NCBI GenBank assembly: GCA_010094025.1
Contig: ML991799.1
Coordinates: forward strand, 62,001 to 126,000
Source of the DNA: Viridothelium virens
Lineage: Eukaryota > Ascomycota > Dothideomycetes > Trypetheliales > Trypetheliaceae
Direction of reading: 5' to 3'
DNA: 64,000 nucleotides
This document shows positions 24,213-35,016 of this stretch, in pieces. Positions within the stretch are counted from its first letter, which is position 1. Every line of letters begins with the position of its first letter. Both the position numbers and the translations under genes were made by a program. Under the pieces are notes generated by a model that worked only from the letters and a program-made list of their open reading frames with translations, made no database searches and was not told the DNA's origin.

Positions 24213-26431
24213 ATGGCTATCACTTATTCTTTAATCTTTTGCTTCTCTTTCTTCTGCGTTTCAGCCCTGATCAAATGGACTACTGCCTTACGTCGTACTC
24301 GCCTGCCGGCAGGCGTCCGAAGGCTTCCTGGCCCGCGAGGTATGTCTGGGGCGTTCAGTGATGCTGTTCAAGCACTGGCTTCCTCCTTCGACTAACCAGG
24401 CTATCACAGGTCTTCCGTTCATTGGATCCGTTCATGAGCTGCCTGAGCAATGTAGCTGGCTCAAATTTGCCGACTGGGCTCGGGAGTACGGTCCCATTTA
24501 TCAAGTCAACCTTGGTGGTGTCAATCATATCTGGATATCCACCGACCATATTGCGCGCGATTTGTTAGCGAAGCGAGCAGCCATCTATTCCGATCGCCCT
24601 CATATTCCTGCTCTTATCGATGACAATCGAACCAGCGCGCATTATTTACCTCTGCTAAGCAAGAACGGTACGTTGCGTATCGATCACTGTCAGATGAACA
24701 GCGGTACTGATCATTTCAGACGCATGGACCAGGCAGCGTAAATTCGCGAAACAGATCATGTCTCTGTCTGAGAAGGCTGGCTTCTACCAGTATCCAGAGC
24801 TTGAATCGAAGCGTATGCTGTACGAAATGATGAAAGATCCATCAAGATACAATGTATCCCTCGAATCATATATCGCTCGCGTCACCTCTCGTCTCGCATG
24901 GGGAACGCCGTCGTCCAGTGACGAGCTCAAACAAAGAGCACGTGAGCTTCTGATCGGCGTATCACCAACAGGCGCCCTTGGTAACAAGCTTCCCTTTCTG
25001 ATGGATCTACCGGACTGGCTGGTCCCAGCCAAGGCGTGGGAGCGACGAAGAGCAAGAACAGAACGAAAATTCTTCGAAATTATGCAAAGAGCTGTAGAGG
25101 CAGAGATGGTACAGACAACTGAGAAGCCGAGTTGGACGCGATCCTTCCTTGAGAAGAAATCGTTATGGGGTTTCAAGAGCGTATTAGAAGGCGCATACGC
25201 AGTTGGTATGCATGGCATCGCTGGCGCCTTGACAATTGCGGCGCCCATGCAAAGCTTTTGCCTCGCCATGATACATTATCCACAATACCAACACATCCTT
25301 CACGAGGAGGTTGATCGCGTCTGTGGCGATCGACCGCCATGCTTCGGGGACATGCCGAACATGCCCGTTCTCCGCGCATTCATCAGAGAGAGTATGAGGT
25401 GGAGGCCGGCGGTTCCGACTGGTCGGTTGCTCCCTCGCCACATATCATAGGTCGCAAGTTGACATTTGAGCTAGGTATCCCTCATGAATTGACTCAAGAC
25501 GATGTATACGAGGGTTACCACCTACCCGCAGGCAGTGTTATGCATCCTCTTGAATGGTTCGTTACTAGGTGATCCGCGAAGGGGCTCGTAGACTAAATTT
25601 GTTACTAGGTGCATCTCTCGTGACCCGACCATGTTCCCTGACCCAGAGGCTTACAACCCCATGCGCTGGCTGGATCCGGCCTATTCGACTTTCAAGGAAG
25701 ATTTGACCGTCCATCCTACCATTACGCAATACTCTCAATTTGGCTATGGCCGTCGCGTCTGTCAAGGCCAGGAAGTCACTGAAGCGGATATGTTCGTTGG
25801 TGTTGGTGCGATGGCGTGGCTTTTCAACATCTCCAAGGATGACCCAAATTCCGATGCAGACTCTGCCTATGAAAGTGGAGCAGACGAGTCCTTAGAGCAA
25901 GATGACCAGTTCCGAATGGATAAGAAGCCAGGTATTTCCGTAAACACGGGCATCGAGACTCCTCCCGATGAGAAAAGTATCGAAGTATGCCTTTCTACGT
26001 CTTGGGGAGCCTCCGCACTAAAGTCAGGGCTCGAAGATGTTTCGCCGATCCCTGGCACCTTCCCAACGTGGGCAACCGAGTCAGAATCGCGGCTCAAGCA
26101 GATTCAGACACCTCCACCGACCCCTTCTGAACCACGAAAGCCTGAGGGTCTTACCCAATCGCTTGAATCTATTAGAGCGAACGGCAATATTCCAGAACCC
26201 ACGATCACCAGCAGATCTGCTCCCTCTGACCCAACACTGGCCTTTTCGCCTCTTCTCATAGCAAAGCCGTATCCATTTAAATTTTCCATGCGGATCAGGA
26301 ATGCGGACCGTGCCGCTTTCGCTCGCCGAGAGTACGAGAAGCTTCGCCAAGAGGGTGAGTTTCCAGATGAGAAGGTGTACTGGAACGGCGGTACGGCTGG
26401 AGATGAGATGTATGGCTGGGGCAAAGTGTGA
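24213..26431 (+). CDS. Cytochrome P450 monooxygenase with long C-terminal insertion
   Basis: Exons 24213-24339, 24410-24667, 24720-25421, 25475-25556 and 25609-26431 encode 663 residues; typical fungal P450s have 500-550. An N-terminal membrane anchor (residues 1-23) is followed by a Pro-rich hinge (RRLPGPRGLPFIG). The helix I motif reads AGALT, helix K has ESMR (ExxR), and the haem loop FGYGRRVCQG carries the ligand Cys441. After LFNISK (about 466) comes about 135 residues of acidic, Ser/Pro-rich, probably disordered sequence. The usual P450 C-terminal sheet then resumes (PLLIAKPYPFKF, from about 604). It resembles microsomal enzymes near the O-methylsterigmatocystin oxidoreductase group, but I cannot place it in a CYP family. 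No biosynthetic backbone gene is near. The last intron is bounded by a direct repeat. Confidence 0.9.
25561..25611 (+). repeat. 11-bp direct repeat across the 3' part of P450 intron 4
   Basis: GTTACTAGGTG occurs at 25561-25571, just inside the donor end, and at 25601-25611, across the acceptor (CTAG|G). The copies are 40 bp apart, so they could have produced the intron's present length by duplication, or could allow slippage deletion of most of the intron. Confidence 0.85.
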
Positions 26432-27388
26432 TCGCAGTTTCATGGGCAGTGACGACGAAGCTATATACCCTTTCCTTTTGATAAACGCACATTATGTCTT
26501 CTTGTCTACCTTAGTTTTGTGTTCGATCTGCTAGTACGGGCTCAAAAGGGAAGTTTTGGCTTGATTGTGTTGTGTTAATCGGGACTGCTCTTGCCAATAG
26601 ATATATGTTTCCGTATCGTCATGATTCCTTCATGGAATTCACTCCCAGTGTCGTGTAATCTGCAGTAGTAGTCAGTGCGCTTTTGCGAATGCTTTGGTAT
26701 TGCGTCCCATTTCCACAGTACCCGGGAAATGAGGAAATGAAGTATCCTCCATAACCTCAATCGCAATTAAGCCATCACGAATTGATAACTGGGGAATTTA
26801 GGAGTGAGAGCCCGAGTCTGCCTACGGGAGCTGCGTATGGGAGCCGAGAATCAAATCAAAAGCCAAGACTTGGAAGACTGAATGTTGTTCGATTATTTCG
26901 AAGATGGTCCGTTCTAATACAACCATTTGAGTCGCGGAGTGACTTCAAGAACACGTTGCTCACCATTTAATTTTGATGATAAGGAGATCCATCTCAACAG
27001 TACAGAGTACCAGGTACAATGGAGGCCCTGCCACAAGGCTCCACCAACATCTGGCTCTGGAAGGCACTCTAACAAAATGATGCGGGAGGCGGGACGAAAA
27101 TGGCTAAGAAGGGCAAGAATAACCGGGTTCCCCCAACAGGACTGGACCACTTAAGCTCACCCGTAACTTCCTAACCTACCTATATCTATAGGCAACAGAC
27201 TCAACGACCGAGCTTGTCGGCTCCGCGATCGCAGGGGCCAGGACACACTACTAGTACTATTCTGACTCGACTTTGACGGCGTTATCCTTCCGCCTATTTG
27301 CCCCTTGAATCACATTCAGGGTGGATTCCTTCATCTACCTCTACTTCTTGAAGGTGTTGATCAGCCAGTCGGCCGCAAAATAGCCACG
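26432..27388. other. Intergenic region between P450 and Naa20
   Basis: About 960 bp holding the P450 3' UTR and the promoter of the Naa20 gene. No other feature is supported. Confidence 0.5.
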
Positions 27389-28219
27389 ATGTCTCTGCGC
27401 GCGATGAGGGTCCAAGACTTGTGGAACCTTGCTCCCTGCAATCTCGATCCCTTGACCGAGACATACAGCTACAGCTTCTATTGCGATTACATGATTAAGT
27501 GGCCGTTACTATGTCGCGTCCTGGAAGGTCCCAGCGGTACTATCGAGGCATACAGTAAGCGAGCTCTTTTCATCAAGTCCCCTTGACACATTTGAAAATT
27601 GTCGATATTCTGCTGTCATAGATTGAATATTAGCCGAGTGTTTGTCTTGCCTTGGACTCGTTGATTTCTTTACCTTAGGTACTAATACCTCTCCTCTAAA
27701 GTCCTTGGAAAAGTTGAAGACTCGCCATTCCCACCTCCAAATCCGCCGTATGACCCGGATACTAATACGGACGATCGCTACTTACCATGGCACGCTCACA
27801 TCACCGCCGTGACAGTTGCACCGAAATACCGCCGTATGGGACATGCAACACGTCTCGTCCGTGCTCTGGAGAAAGCCGCGGATGTGCAAAACGCCTGGTT
27901 TGTGGATCTCTTCGTGAGAGTCGACAACAAGGTCGCCATAGAATTCTATAAGAAGCTCGGGTTAGTACTTCTACAGCCTTCACAATGCCCCTTGTTTTTC
28001 CTTCTCAGACAACTCTCACGCTTTCTTATACATTTGCTTTGGTCCACTCTGCTCAGACGCGGTTTATTTAGATACTCAGTCTTCCGCCGCATTCCCGGAT
28101 ATTACAACGAGAAAGACGACGCTTTCGATATGCGAAAGCCACTGAAACGCGACAAGGACCGAAAACATATCCGCGAGAATGGTGAAAATAATATAGTCGA
28201 TGCCGAGGATGTGTGGTAG
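27389..28219 (+). CDS. nat3: NatB N-terminal acetyltransferase catalytic subunit (Naa20/Nat3)
   Basis: Exons 27389-27554, 27702-27960 and 28072-28219 encode 190 residues. The GNAT fold is clear: LDPLTETYSYSFYCDYMIKW at the N-terminus, the acetyl-CoA loop VAPKYRRMGHATRL (R-x-x-G-x-A), VDLFVRVDNKVAIEFYKKLG, and YSVFRRIPGYYNEKDDAFDM, which carries the tyrosines typical of NatB. NatB acetylates proteins starting Met-Asp/Glu/Asn/Gln co-translationally, with the auxiliary subunit Naa25. Intron one (147 nt) ends in an unusual AAAG acceptor but has a TACTAAT branch site; the join gives EAYILGKVED. Intron two (27961-28071) is 111 nt, a multiple of three, and contains no in-frame stop. Read-through would therefore add 37 hydrophobic residues before GYSVF, breaking the fold. 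Confidence 0.92.
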
Positions 28220-28776
28220 ATTGCAGCATGACTTGCTGGGTAGAGTTGCTTATGCTATCTGAATTCAAATGCATTGCTCGTGTCATTGGCTTGAAGAAGT
28301 GGCTTTCGTTGTTTTTATTGCAACTTTGCCTTATAGCTACACGAGATGACACGGCGGAGGAACGACTGCGAAAGCATGGTTACAACGGAGACTGTCTGCG
28401 GTGAGATTTGATAATCCATGCCTTCCTTTGCGAACATATCAAAGATTATTTCCCTAGAAATAGAATTGGTAGATACCATTATTCCGATTAGTAGTTCTCG
28501 ACCTTCTTCGGAAGCACAAGGCAAAATCGCTCTTTATCTGGAGCTCCCCAGATTCGATTAAATCAGTCTTGATTCTTATAGTACATCGCCATACCGGTCT
28601 CCCTTTGGTATCCTCTGAGTAAGGTTCCCAGCACGCGCCATCTAACGCCGATAGCTCAACCGTGACCATCACCGGTCATCTACAAATCGAACCACTGAAA
28701 TGCGCTGCCTAGGCCATTTCTCTCTTCTCACCGGGTCAGTGCTCCTGCTCAAGCAGATCCTCAACAGCCAAGCAAC
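28220..28776. other. Convergent intergenic region
   Basis: About 560 bp between the 3' ends of the Naa20 gene (plus) and the Tho1-like gene (minus). Nothing else is supported. Confidence 0.5.
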
Positions 28777-29715
28777 CTAAGCAGCATCAGTCGCAAACCT
28801 CTTCTTACGCGCTTCCGCAGCAGCCTTGTCCTTTTCATTCATCCAGCTCGGATACTCCCCATTCGCCTTCGCTTTCGTCTCTCCTTTCTCCGCGCCTCCA
28901 TTCCGACCCGCGCCTCCCCTCCTATCCCCTCTCCTCCCCTTCCCTCTAAATCCTCCTCCAGCACCACCACGTCCTCCACGTCTTCCCCTCTTCCTCTCCC
29001 CATTATCTTCATCCTGCGCCGTTCCCTCTCGCCCGCGCTTTCGTCCCTTCCTCTCCCTCTCAGGCAATGCCTCGTCTAAACCTTGAGGGGCCTCGGTCTG
29101 CTCTACCGCGCCAAACTTCTTCTGCCGCTCCAAGCGCTGGATCGCCTCCAGTGCAGCGGTGTTCTGCTCCTCGGTGTTATGCTCTTTGAACTTCTCGTAT
29201 CGGGCACGGCGAGCTGCAAGCTCTTCGTCGACGGAGGTGTACCCGATGCCAGAAGTGAAGTCGGTAGATGGTTGCGAGGCGCCGTTGGTGGCTGTTGATG
29301 CAGCGTCAGCTGCAGTGGTGCCTGTGGTTGCTGTCGCTGCCGCTGCCGTAGGCGCAGTAGTAGTGTCGATAGGAGCGGAAGTGTTTGTAGAAGTTGCTTG
29401 AGTAGCGGCACTACCGGTGTTCGATGTGGTGGTATCGGGGTTTGGAGTGGGATTGACTGCAGCTGTGGCAGGCTGCGTTTTGCTTCCAGTATTAGTAGCC
29501 GCCTTGATGGAAGTGCCGGTCGCGGCTGTCGACTTTGTAGCCGCGGCTGCGACACCATTGGCTGCGCTTGAGGAAGCGGCGGGCGTGGCCTTGGACTTGC
29601 TATCGGCTTCGTTGAGACGCGCGATCAACTCATCTTTCTTGCCAGATGAGGGAAGGCCACGCTCTTTGAGGACTGTCTGAAGTTCGGCGACCTTCATCTT
29701 GGAGTAATCGGCCAT
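28777..29715 (-). CDS. tho1: SAP-domain mRNP protein, Tho1/CIP29-like
   Basis: A single exon encoding 312 residues from the ATG at 29715. An N-terminal SAP domain (about residues 5-38, KMKVAELQTVLKERGLPSSG then KKDELIARL) is followed by about 110 residues of Ala/Thr-rich low complexity. A conserved helical segment (ELAARRARYEKFKEHN) comes next, and then a basic Arg/Gly-rich RGG-type tail ending in the block PSWMNEKDKAAAEARKKRF. This layout matches yeast Tho1 and human SARNP/CIP29, nuclear RNA-binding proteins that associate with the TREX export machinery and the DEAD-box helicase Sub2. The RGG part probably binds RNA. The Ala/Thr linker is longer than in yeast Tho1 (218 residues). No intron is needed. 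Confidence 0.85.
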   Translation of the reverse strand: MADYSKMKVAELQTVLKERGLPSSGKKDELIARLNEADSKSKATPAASSSAANGVAAAATKSTAATGTSIKAATNTGSKTQPATAAVNPTPNPDTTTSNTGSAATQATSTNTSAPIDTTTAPTAAAATATTGTTAADAASTATNGASQPSTDFTSGIGYTSVDEELAARRARYEKFKEHNTEEQNTAALEAIQRLERQKKFGAVEQTEAPQGLDEALPERERKGRKRGREGTAQDEDNGERKRGRRGGRGGAGGGFRGKGRRGDRRGGAGRNGGAEKGETKAKANGEYPSWMNEKDKAAAEARKKRFATDAA

Positions 29716-30480
29716 TGTGACGAACTCCAGAGAATAAACAGGCTAAGGTCGACTTCAGTGGGTAGCGCTTGTGCGCCTGCGAAGGAAATAATCACTGCAG
29801 GGACTGAACGAGACTAACTGTACGTGAATTCTATGAAGAGCACTAGCAGAGAAGGGGAACAAGGATTTGGCGAGGGTAAGGACGTCTTGTAAAGACTGCG
29901 CAAAGTGAATGAGTCGGTCAATAGAGAAGGAGGACTGGCCTTCCCAGGTGCGACAATGGAAGTGAGGTTTCGCGCCGGAATGCGCGCACCAATCAGGCTA
30001 GGCCCAATGCAGCCGCGCTAAAGACGCGGTTGACAAAAATCCGCCCACCGAAACTGGGGGGTGCCTCGCCAGAAAAGCAGCCACACCTGTAGACTACCTC
30101 TACAGGGCACAAATTATTATTCAATTATCTCTTGAGTCTAAAAAGTGGTGAATGTGTAACAGTAGACGAGCCTGATGTACATGTGTGATATTTTCTGTCT
30201 ACTACCTATGTAAAGCACCCCCCAGTTTTGGTGTGCGGGTTTTTCTGTTAATCGTGTGGCACCCACAAATATCAAGCTTATACAGGGATTGATAGATCTG
30301 CGTACGATTAATACTTGATACAAATTGGCGTCGCATCCTTATTCCAAACTTAACGAACTTCTCCAGGCGCCTTGAGTGCTAAGTGATAAGGATCAGCGAT
30401 CTAGGGGTATCAAATACATTCCCAAACAAGATTTAAAAGCAAGTCATAACGATCATGAATCGATGTTCCAGCAAGTGAAA
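29716..30480. other. Intergenic region between tho1 and rtf2
   Basis: About 765 bp. It holds the tho1 promoter, with a G/A-rich plus strand near 29830-29960, and the rtf2 3' UTR. No gene is supported. Confidence 0.5.
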
Positions 30481-31449
30481 TTATCGTTTGTCATTTGCTG
30501 GTATCGAGAAGCCACGCGTCATGAAATCGCTGTTTGCTCCGGACGATCTTGTCGAGTCTCGCGCCGAGAAAAGACCCTTCAGATTATTATTACCTTCATG
30601 CTTTCTACGCTTGTTACGCAGGTCCTGTTCCTCCATCACTTTTGCCGTCAGAGATGCAGTAGATGCATTTTTTATACCGACATCTCTTGACTTATGAGCT
30701 GGAGAAGCCGTCCTTGGAACCATATCGCCGTCCTTTTTCAACTCCGTTGCCTCCGCAACCTTCTTGCGCTTTTTGTTGCCCACTGCCTTTTTCAAAGAAT
30801 GAGATAGCCCTCGTGCTTGTAAGTCACGTATCCGGAGAGAAAGCCTAGCGATATCTATCTCAGCTGTGGGTAGTATCGGGACAACGTCGTTAGACGCGTA
30901 AGGCGAATTGCACTGTCTCAAGTGTTAGCTGTAACGAATCTTGTACATCAAGACAAGCTAGATTACCGTCATGCATAGTTCGCCAGAAACTTCTTTCACA
31001 GCATTTGCAGAGAATGCATGTCCGCACGGTACAACATAAACAGCTTTGGCACCTGCACCTAGCCTCTCATTCGTGATCGGACATATCCATTGCGCTATCT
31101 TCGTTGATCCAGTCATCTCTCCCTCAAGGCTAGGGTCGACTGTGAATTTAACATCCACTACGTCCTTCAGGCTGTTAACCGCGCCTTGGAGGACGTCCTC
31201 AGCTTCAGACTTTTTAACTTCATCTTCGGATGGGAGGAGATGCTCAATGATCGAGTCTTTATTATAAAGTTTTCCGTTGCAATCTGATACAATAGGGGCA
31301 GCTAGCGGCTTTTGCGACAGAGGATCAGTAGTCCAGTAGTATTCTTGCTGCGAGTGTTGCGATTCTTTCAGCTCTGTCGCGGATGGATTGCGCGCGGCTT
31401 CTTTAACAAGCTCTCTACGCGAAGGAATAGAGCCGCCATCATTCCCCAT
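30481..31449 (-). CDS. rtf2: Replication termination factor 2 (Rtf2)
   Basis: Minus-strand exons 31449-30967 and 30912-30481 encode 304 residues; the 54-nt intron joins ELCMT to CNSPYASND in phase 0. The protein starts MGNDGGSIPSRRELVKEAAR, has the conserved LSQKPLAAPIVSDCNGKLYN block, and a C2HC2-type RING-like finger built from CPITNERLG, VPCGHAFS and the C..C pair at the exon join. A basic, disordered C-terminus follows (KKAVGNKKRKKVAEA). Rtf2 proteins act at stalled replication forks; in fission yeast Rtf2 is recruited by PCNA and stabilises forks at the mating-type barrier, and it is also linked to splicing. It is divergent from the next gene, with 246 bp between start codons, so the two may share a promoter. 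Confidence 0.92.
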
Positions 31450-31695
31450 ATTGTCAGATTTGTAGACAGAAATCGGGTGAGTTGTACTGTCAAGCAGCGG
31501 AGTAAATGAAGTCGATGTAGCCCACGTCCCCACTTCTTGCAAATAAGTTGACGGCAAAATCAGCCCTATCAAAGCGGTGTAGCTTCCCTACCGCAACTTT
31601 GTCGACACCGACATCGAAGGAAACCTGAATCTGAACGCCATCGTGACTAACCGCACTGTAATTCCGTCTCTTATCGACTATTAGATTCCCCCAGT

Positions 31696-32577
31696 ATGTC
31701 TGATGAGGGAGGATTTCTTAAAGTAGGATTGACATCTCCTCCGTTATCCACAGCTTCTTCTACAATTACGCCATCCCTTCCCCACCCGAGGAATCATAGC
31801 TTAATTTCAGGGAGTCCAAAAGAGGCGAATTTTATTCGATTTGTCAATCAAAGCATTGATCGCATACAAAAGCGGTATGCAAATAGGAGTGGCAGCGACG
31901 AGCCTCAATTGGACGAAAATGGGTACACCAGCTTCAAGCAAGCTGGCGAGGACTTTGAGCGGCTGGTTGACATGGTGTGGGTTTCCGGTACCCGTAAGGC
32001 CCAGTTTCTTTTCTGCAGTAATACAGCGTAGCTCTTTCTGCTACATTCAGTGCACACTTTAGTCCATCAATTACCATCTTGCTAAGAAGAAAGCCTCTGC
32101 CGCTGATTATTGCTTCATTCTACAGCCTCGCTCCAGATAACCTTCCTTTTATCTGTTGCATTCCTTGTGCAGACTTACATTCCCAGCTTGAGTCCAGCCC
32201 CGAAGACAATGTTTCGACTTCTTGACAAGTTGGATGTCGCCTTTGCTTCTCTCCTTCAGGGCAGGAATATCGATAGTGGAGAACCATTACCCGGTTTTGA
32301 GACAGGGAAAGGTGTGACAGGTACCGAAAAAGTCCGTATAAAAAGCATTGCAGATAACTCGCGAGTTGCAGTTGTTCACCGCATGAGTAAGAGCCATGTT
32401 GAGCCTGAATCGGACGTAGAAGGAACTGATGATGCCGAGGCCAGTATGGAGGAGTATCCCATCGATGATGATCTACTGGGCGAAAACGATTTTGCTATGA
32501 ACGTTGCCAGGGTCTATGACAGAACCACGGTAGAGCTCGGTGATCAGCTGGGCGGGGACGCTACCAATCAAGGCTAG
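31696..32577 (+). CDS. Conserved fungal protein of unknown function
   Basis: Exons 31696-31993 and 32126-32577 encode 249 residues; the 132-nt intron joins WVSGTP to SLQITFLLSVAF. The N-terminal half has a helical SPKEANFIRFVNQSIDRIQK block. The centre holds the most conserved-looking part (TMFRLLDKLDVAFASLLQG, then GEPLPGFETGK), followed by IADNSRVAVV. The C-terminus is acidic (residues about 205-235), with a probable disordered stretch (SDVEGTDDAEASMEEYPIDD). I recall near relatives in other ascomycetes, some carrying a meiotic-recombination label, but nothing here resembles a RecA/Dmc1 ATPase: no Walker A or B motif is present. The intact two-exon structure and position in a housekeeping block support a real gene. 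Function unknown. Confidence 0.75.
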
Positions 32578-33004
32578 TCCTTGGGCTGCCTTCTTGCATG
32601 GAACCTGAAGTGTGTTGGCAGCTCAGCACTCCATCCGGAGCTGCAAGGCCGTGCTCGTGGAGGAGGAAACCTCTGGGCGTCTGCTAGAGCAGAGACCTCT
32701 GCCAAGTCAAGACAGTAACCCAAGTCCAATCTTAAAGACGCAATAACCCCTTCGCTATGAAGCCATCCAATTTTGAAACCATTGGAAGTTTTGCATACGG
32801 ACCCGGTCCTCCAAGCAAAATTTGTGCTGCAGGGTGACCCAAGCAATGAGAAACAGGATCATCCTGACCTGATTGTGCCTTCCGATGTATCCAAAGCACG
32901 CGAAATTTTGCAGGCGCCTTATTTTTTTTTTTTTTTCCAACACTTGATGAGACTATGGCCTAATATGTAAGAAAATCAGTCCTGTGATCGTAGCTATGAG
33001 AAGA
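32578..33004. other. Intergenic region with a T15 run
   Basis: About 430 bp at the border between the housekeeping block and the accessory patch. A run of 15 T lies at 32922-32936. No gene is supported. Confidence 0.5.
32922..32936. repeat. Homopolymer T15
   Basis: Fifteen consecutive T on the plus strand. It is a likely site of length variation or sequencing error. A retroposed poly-A tail is possible, but there is no source gene or target duplication to support that. Confidence 0.9.
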
Positions 33005-35016
33005 TCACTTGGAACTTTCAAGAACGCAGAAACGCTTGCCGCAGGTGCACTTGATGGAAAAAGTACTCGCACCAGCTCCTCCTGCAAGAGCTTCCGTCGC
33101 TGCAGCGTTTCCACCAGCAGACTTTCCATCGCCAGTTACCGAGGATGAGGCTTCAAGTACAGGGACTGAGCGACCAAGGACAACGCTCACAAAGGCTCAG
33201 GCTATCGTGGAGCCGTCCATGACAACGCCATTCAACGCAATGCTAATCGTCTCGCTGGATACGGTGGTAGCAGTGCCCTGAACGTCGAACGTCATGCTTC
33301 CGTCTACATTAATCACGAGGACGCTGCTTCCGCTTAGGTCTGCAATGACCATATTTAGCTGGCCTGTCGCGGAGAATGTGACTTCGTTCTCAAGCGAAGC
33401 CACAACTGAGCTCCAGGCGATGGTGGAACTGCTAGAGACCAAAAGAAAAAAAAGCGACACTGGAGCCTGCGCCGCTGATGGTAGTCGCTGGACCGCCAAG
33501 AGAGCGGTGCTGGCACATCATTCGGCCAGATGGTATAAACAGTACCGCTGCTCGTGGTAGGTAGAGGGAGGGCAATACCATTGCTCGAACCAAAGCTCAA
33601 GTCCGACGCATTTGCACTCCAACCGAACAGAAGCGTGGTGCCAGGCTGGTTGAGTTGCAGTGTGTAACTTGGTCCCTCCGCGACATTGCCTCCAGTTCCA
33701 AAAGAAATGAGGACACCAGCGACGGTTTTCGCCCTTCTCCAACCCATCATAGACCCGCCAACTATTATTGAAGGGCTTGAAGGGCCAGCAAATACCATCA
33801 ATGACCCAGTGACGGTAGTTTCGAGTCCACTGCTGCCGCTACGTTGGACTCCGAAAGGAATGGGGTTGTTTCCATTGTTTCTACCTTCAGGGACGCCAGA
33901 GTTTGGAGTTCCCCGGTTCAGCATGCTTTCTCCATTGCCACCAAAGCTCTCACTGGTTTCTCAACTCTCATAATGTGGGCCTCCTAAGAAACAGTATAGC
34001 TCCCATTATTCCCACTTCCAGATATTTGGGAATCATGGACCTGAGGGTATCACAGACTCCGGCCATTGTCATCTTGACTTCTGCTGCCTCCTGAGCTCCA
34101 ACTACCACCTGATCCTCCACTATCTTCCGAACTTACACAACTCTCAGAGATTCCACCAGCGGTAGGCGCCGGTCGAAGGACTTGACAGAGAACAGACAAC
34201 GCATTCGCACTCCCCGATCAACTATCGTTACTACCACCGTTGCCACCGGATCCAGACCCAGACCCAGGCTCAGACCCAGGCTCAGACGTATGACCCTCTG
34301 GCCGACTCTCCCCGCCCGTCGCTCCTAGATCCGGTCCCCATTATCGCCATTGTATTTGGCGCATTCCGCCCACCTTGCCCGTTAAATAGACTCCCGATGG
34401 CTCCACCAGCTTCACTGCTTGGGTTACTGTCTTGGGGAGTCGCCTGAACCTAAGTTTGAATCAGGACCAGAACCGGAGCCTAAGCCTGAGTTAGACCCAG
34501 AACCTGAGCCGGAGTTTGATAAAGAGGCCAAGGACGAGCTGCCGCCGTCGCCACTACCGTTTCCGATGGTGTCTTTACCGCCTCCTCCGACAGTTTGGAA
34601 GCTCGGATTATCACCTTTGCCATTCGCGCCCGAGTTACCACCTCTATCAGTCGCGCCTAGGCCCCACCGCCGGACAGTGCACCTGGATCACCATCTCCGC
34701 CAGTCGAGAGTGGATCATCACCACGGTCAGTCACGCCAGGATTTCCAGGATCGAAGGGAACAGCCGAAGCGCCCCGGTGTCTAGGGTTTCCACGAAGGCT
34801 CGTAGGACCGACGCCCTGACCATTACCGCCAATCGTCACGCCCAAAGCTCCACCGACGAGAGTCACAATCAGATCACCGCCACCGCCAGCCGCGCTTGAC
34901 TCACTACCACCGGAGGACGCATTTGGATCTCCCGGAGCAGCACTGGCATAACCAGTCTGGCTTACGGGGTCTCCACTACCAGACCTTGCTGGACTTGCAC
35001 CTAGAGATGAGGGCAA
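33005..35016 (-). pseudogene. Decayed gene for a Ser/Gly-rich secreted or cell-wall protein
   Basis: On the minus strand, coding-like pieces follow each other in shifting frames: a Gly/Ser/Pro-rich part (35016-34657 and about 34510-34250, with Gly-Ser-Asp repeats), then 33924-33355 (GPSYTLQLNQPGTTLLFGWS and similar), 33499-33197 (TFDVQGTATTVSSETISIAL, VVMDGSTIA) and 33190-33005. The GTATT..SETISIALNGVV..GSTIA pattern resembles short beta-rich repeats in many secreted ascomycete proteins with Ser/Gly-rich linkers. I count at least three frame changes plus in-frame stops (for example one TGA between the last two pieces). No set of ordinary introns repairs them all. I read it as a host pseudogene; an alternative is a poorly assembled multi-exon gene. 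No catalytic motif is visible. Confidence 0.5.

Noticed and set aside
24213-26431. Frameshifted or broken P450 gene
   Set aside because: The breaks near 25422-25474 and 25557-25608 are explained by two normal GT-AG introns that restore VPTG-IPHELTQDD and the LEWCISRDP block, so the gene is intact.
24213-28219. Secondary-metabolite gene cluster around the P450
   Set aside because: No polyketide synthase, peptide synthetase, terpene cyclase, transporter or pathway regulator is adjacent; the next gene is a housekeeping acetyltransferase.
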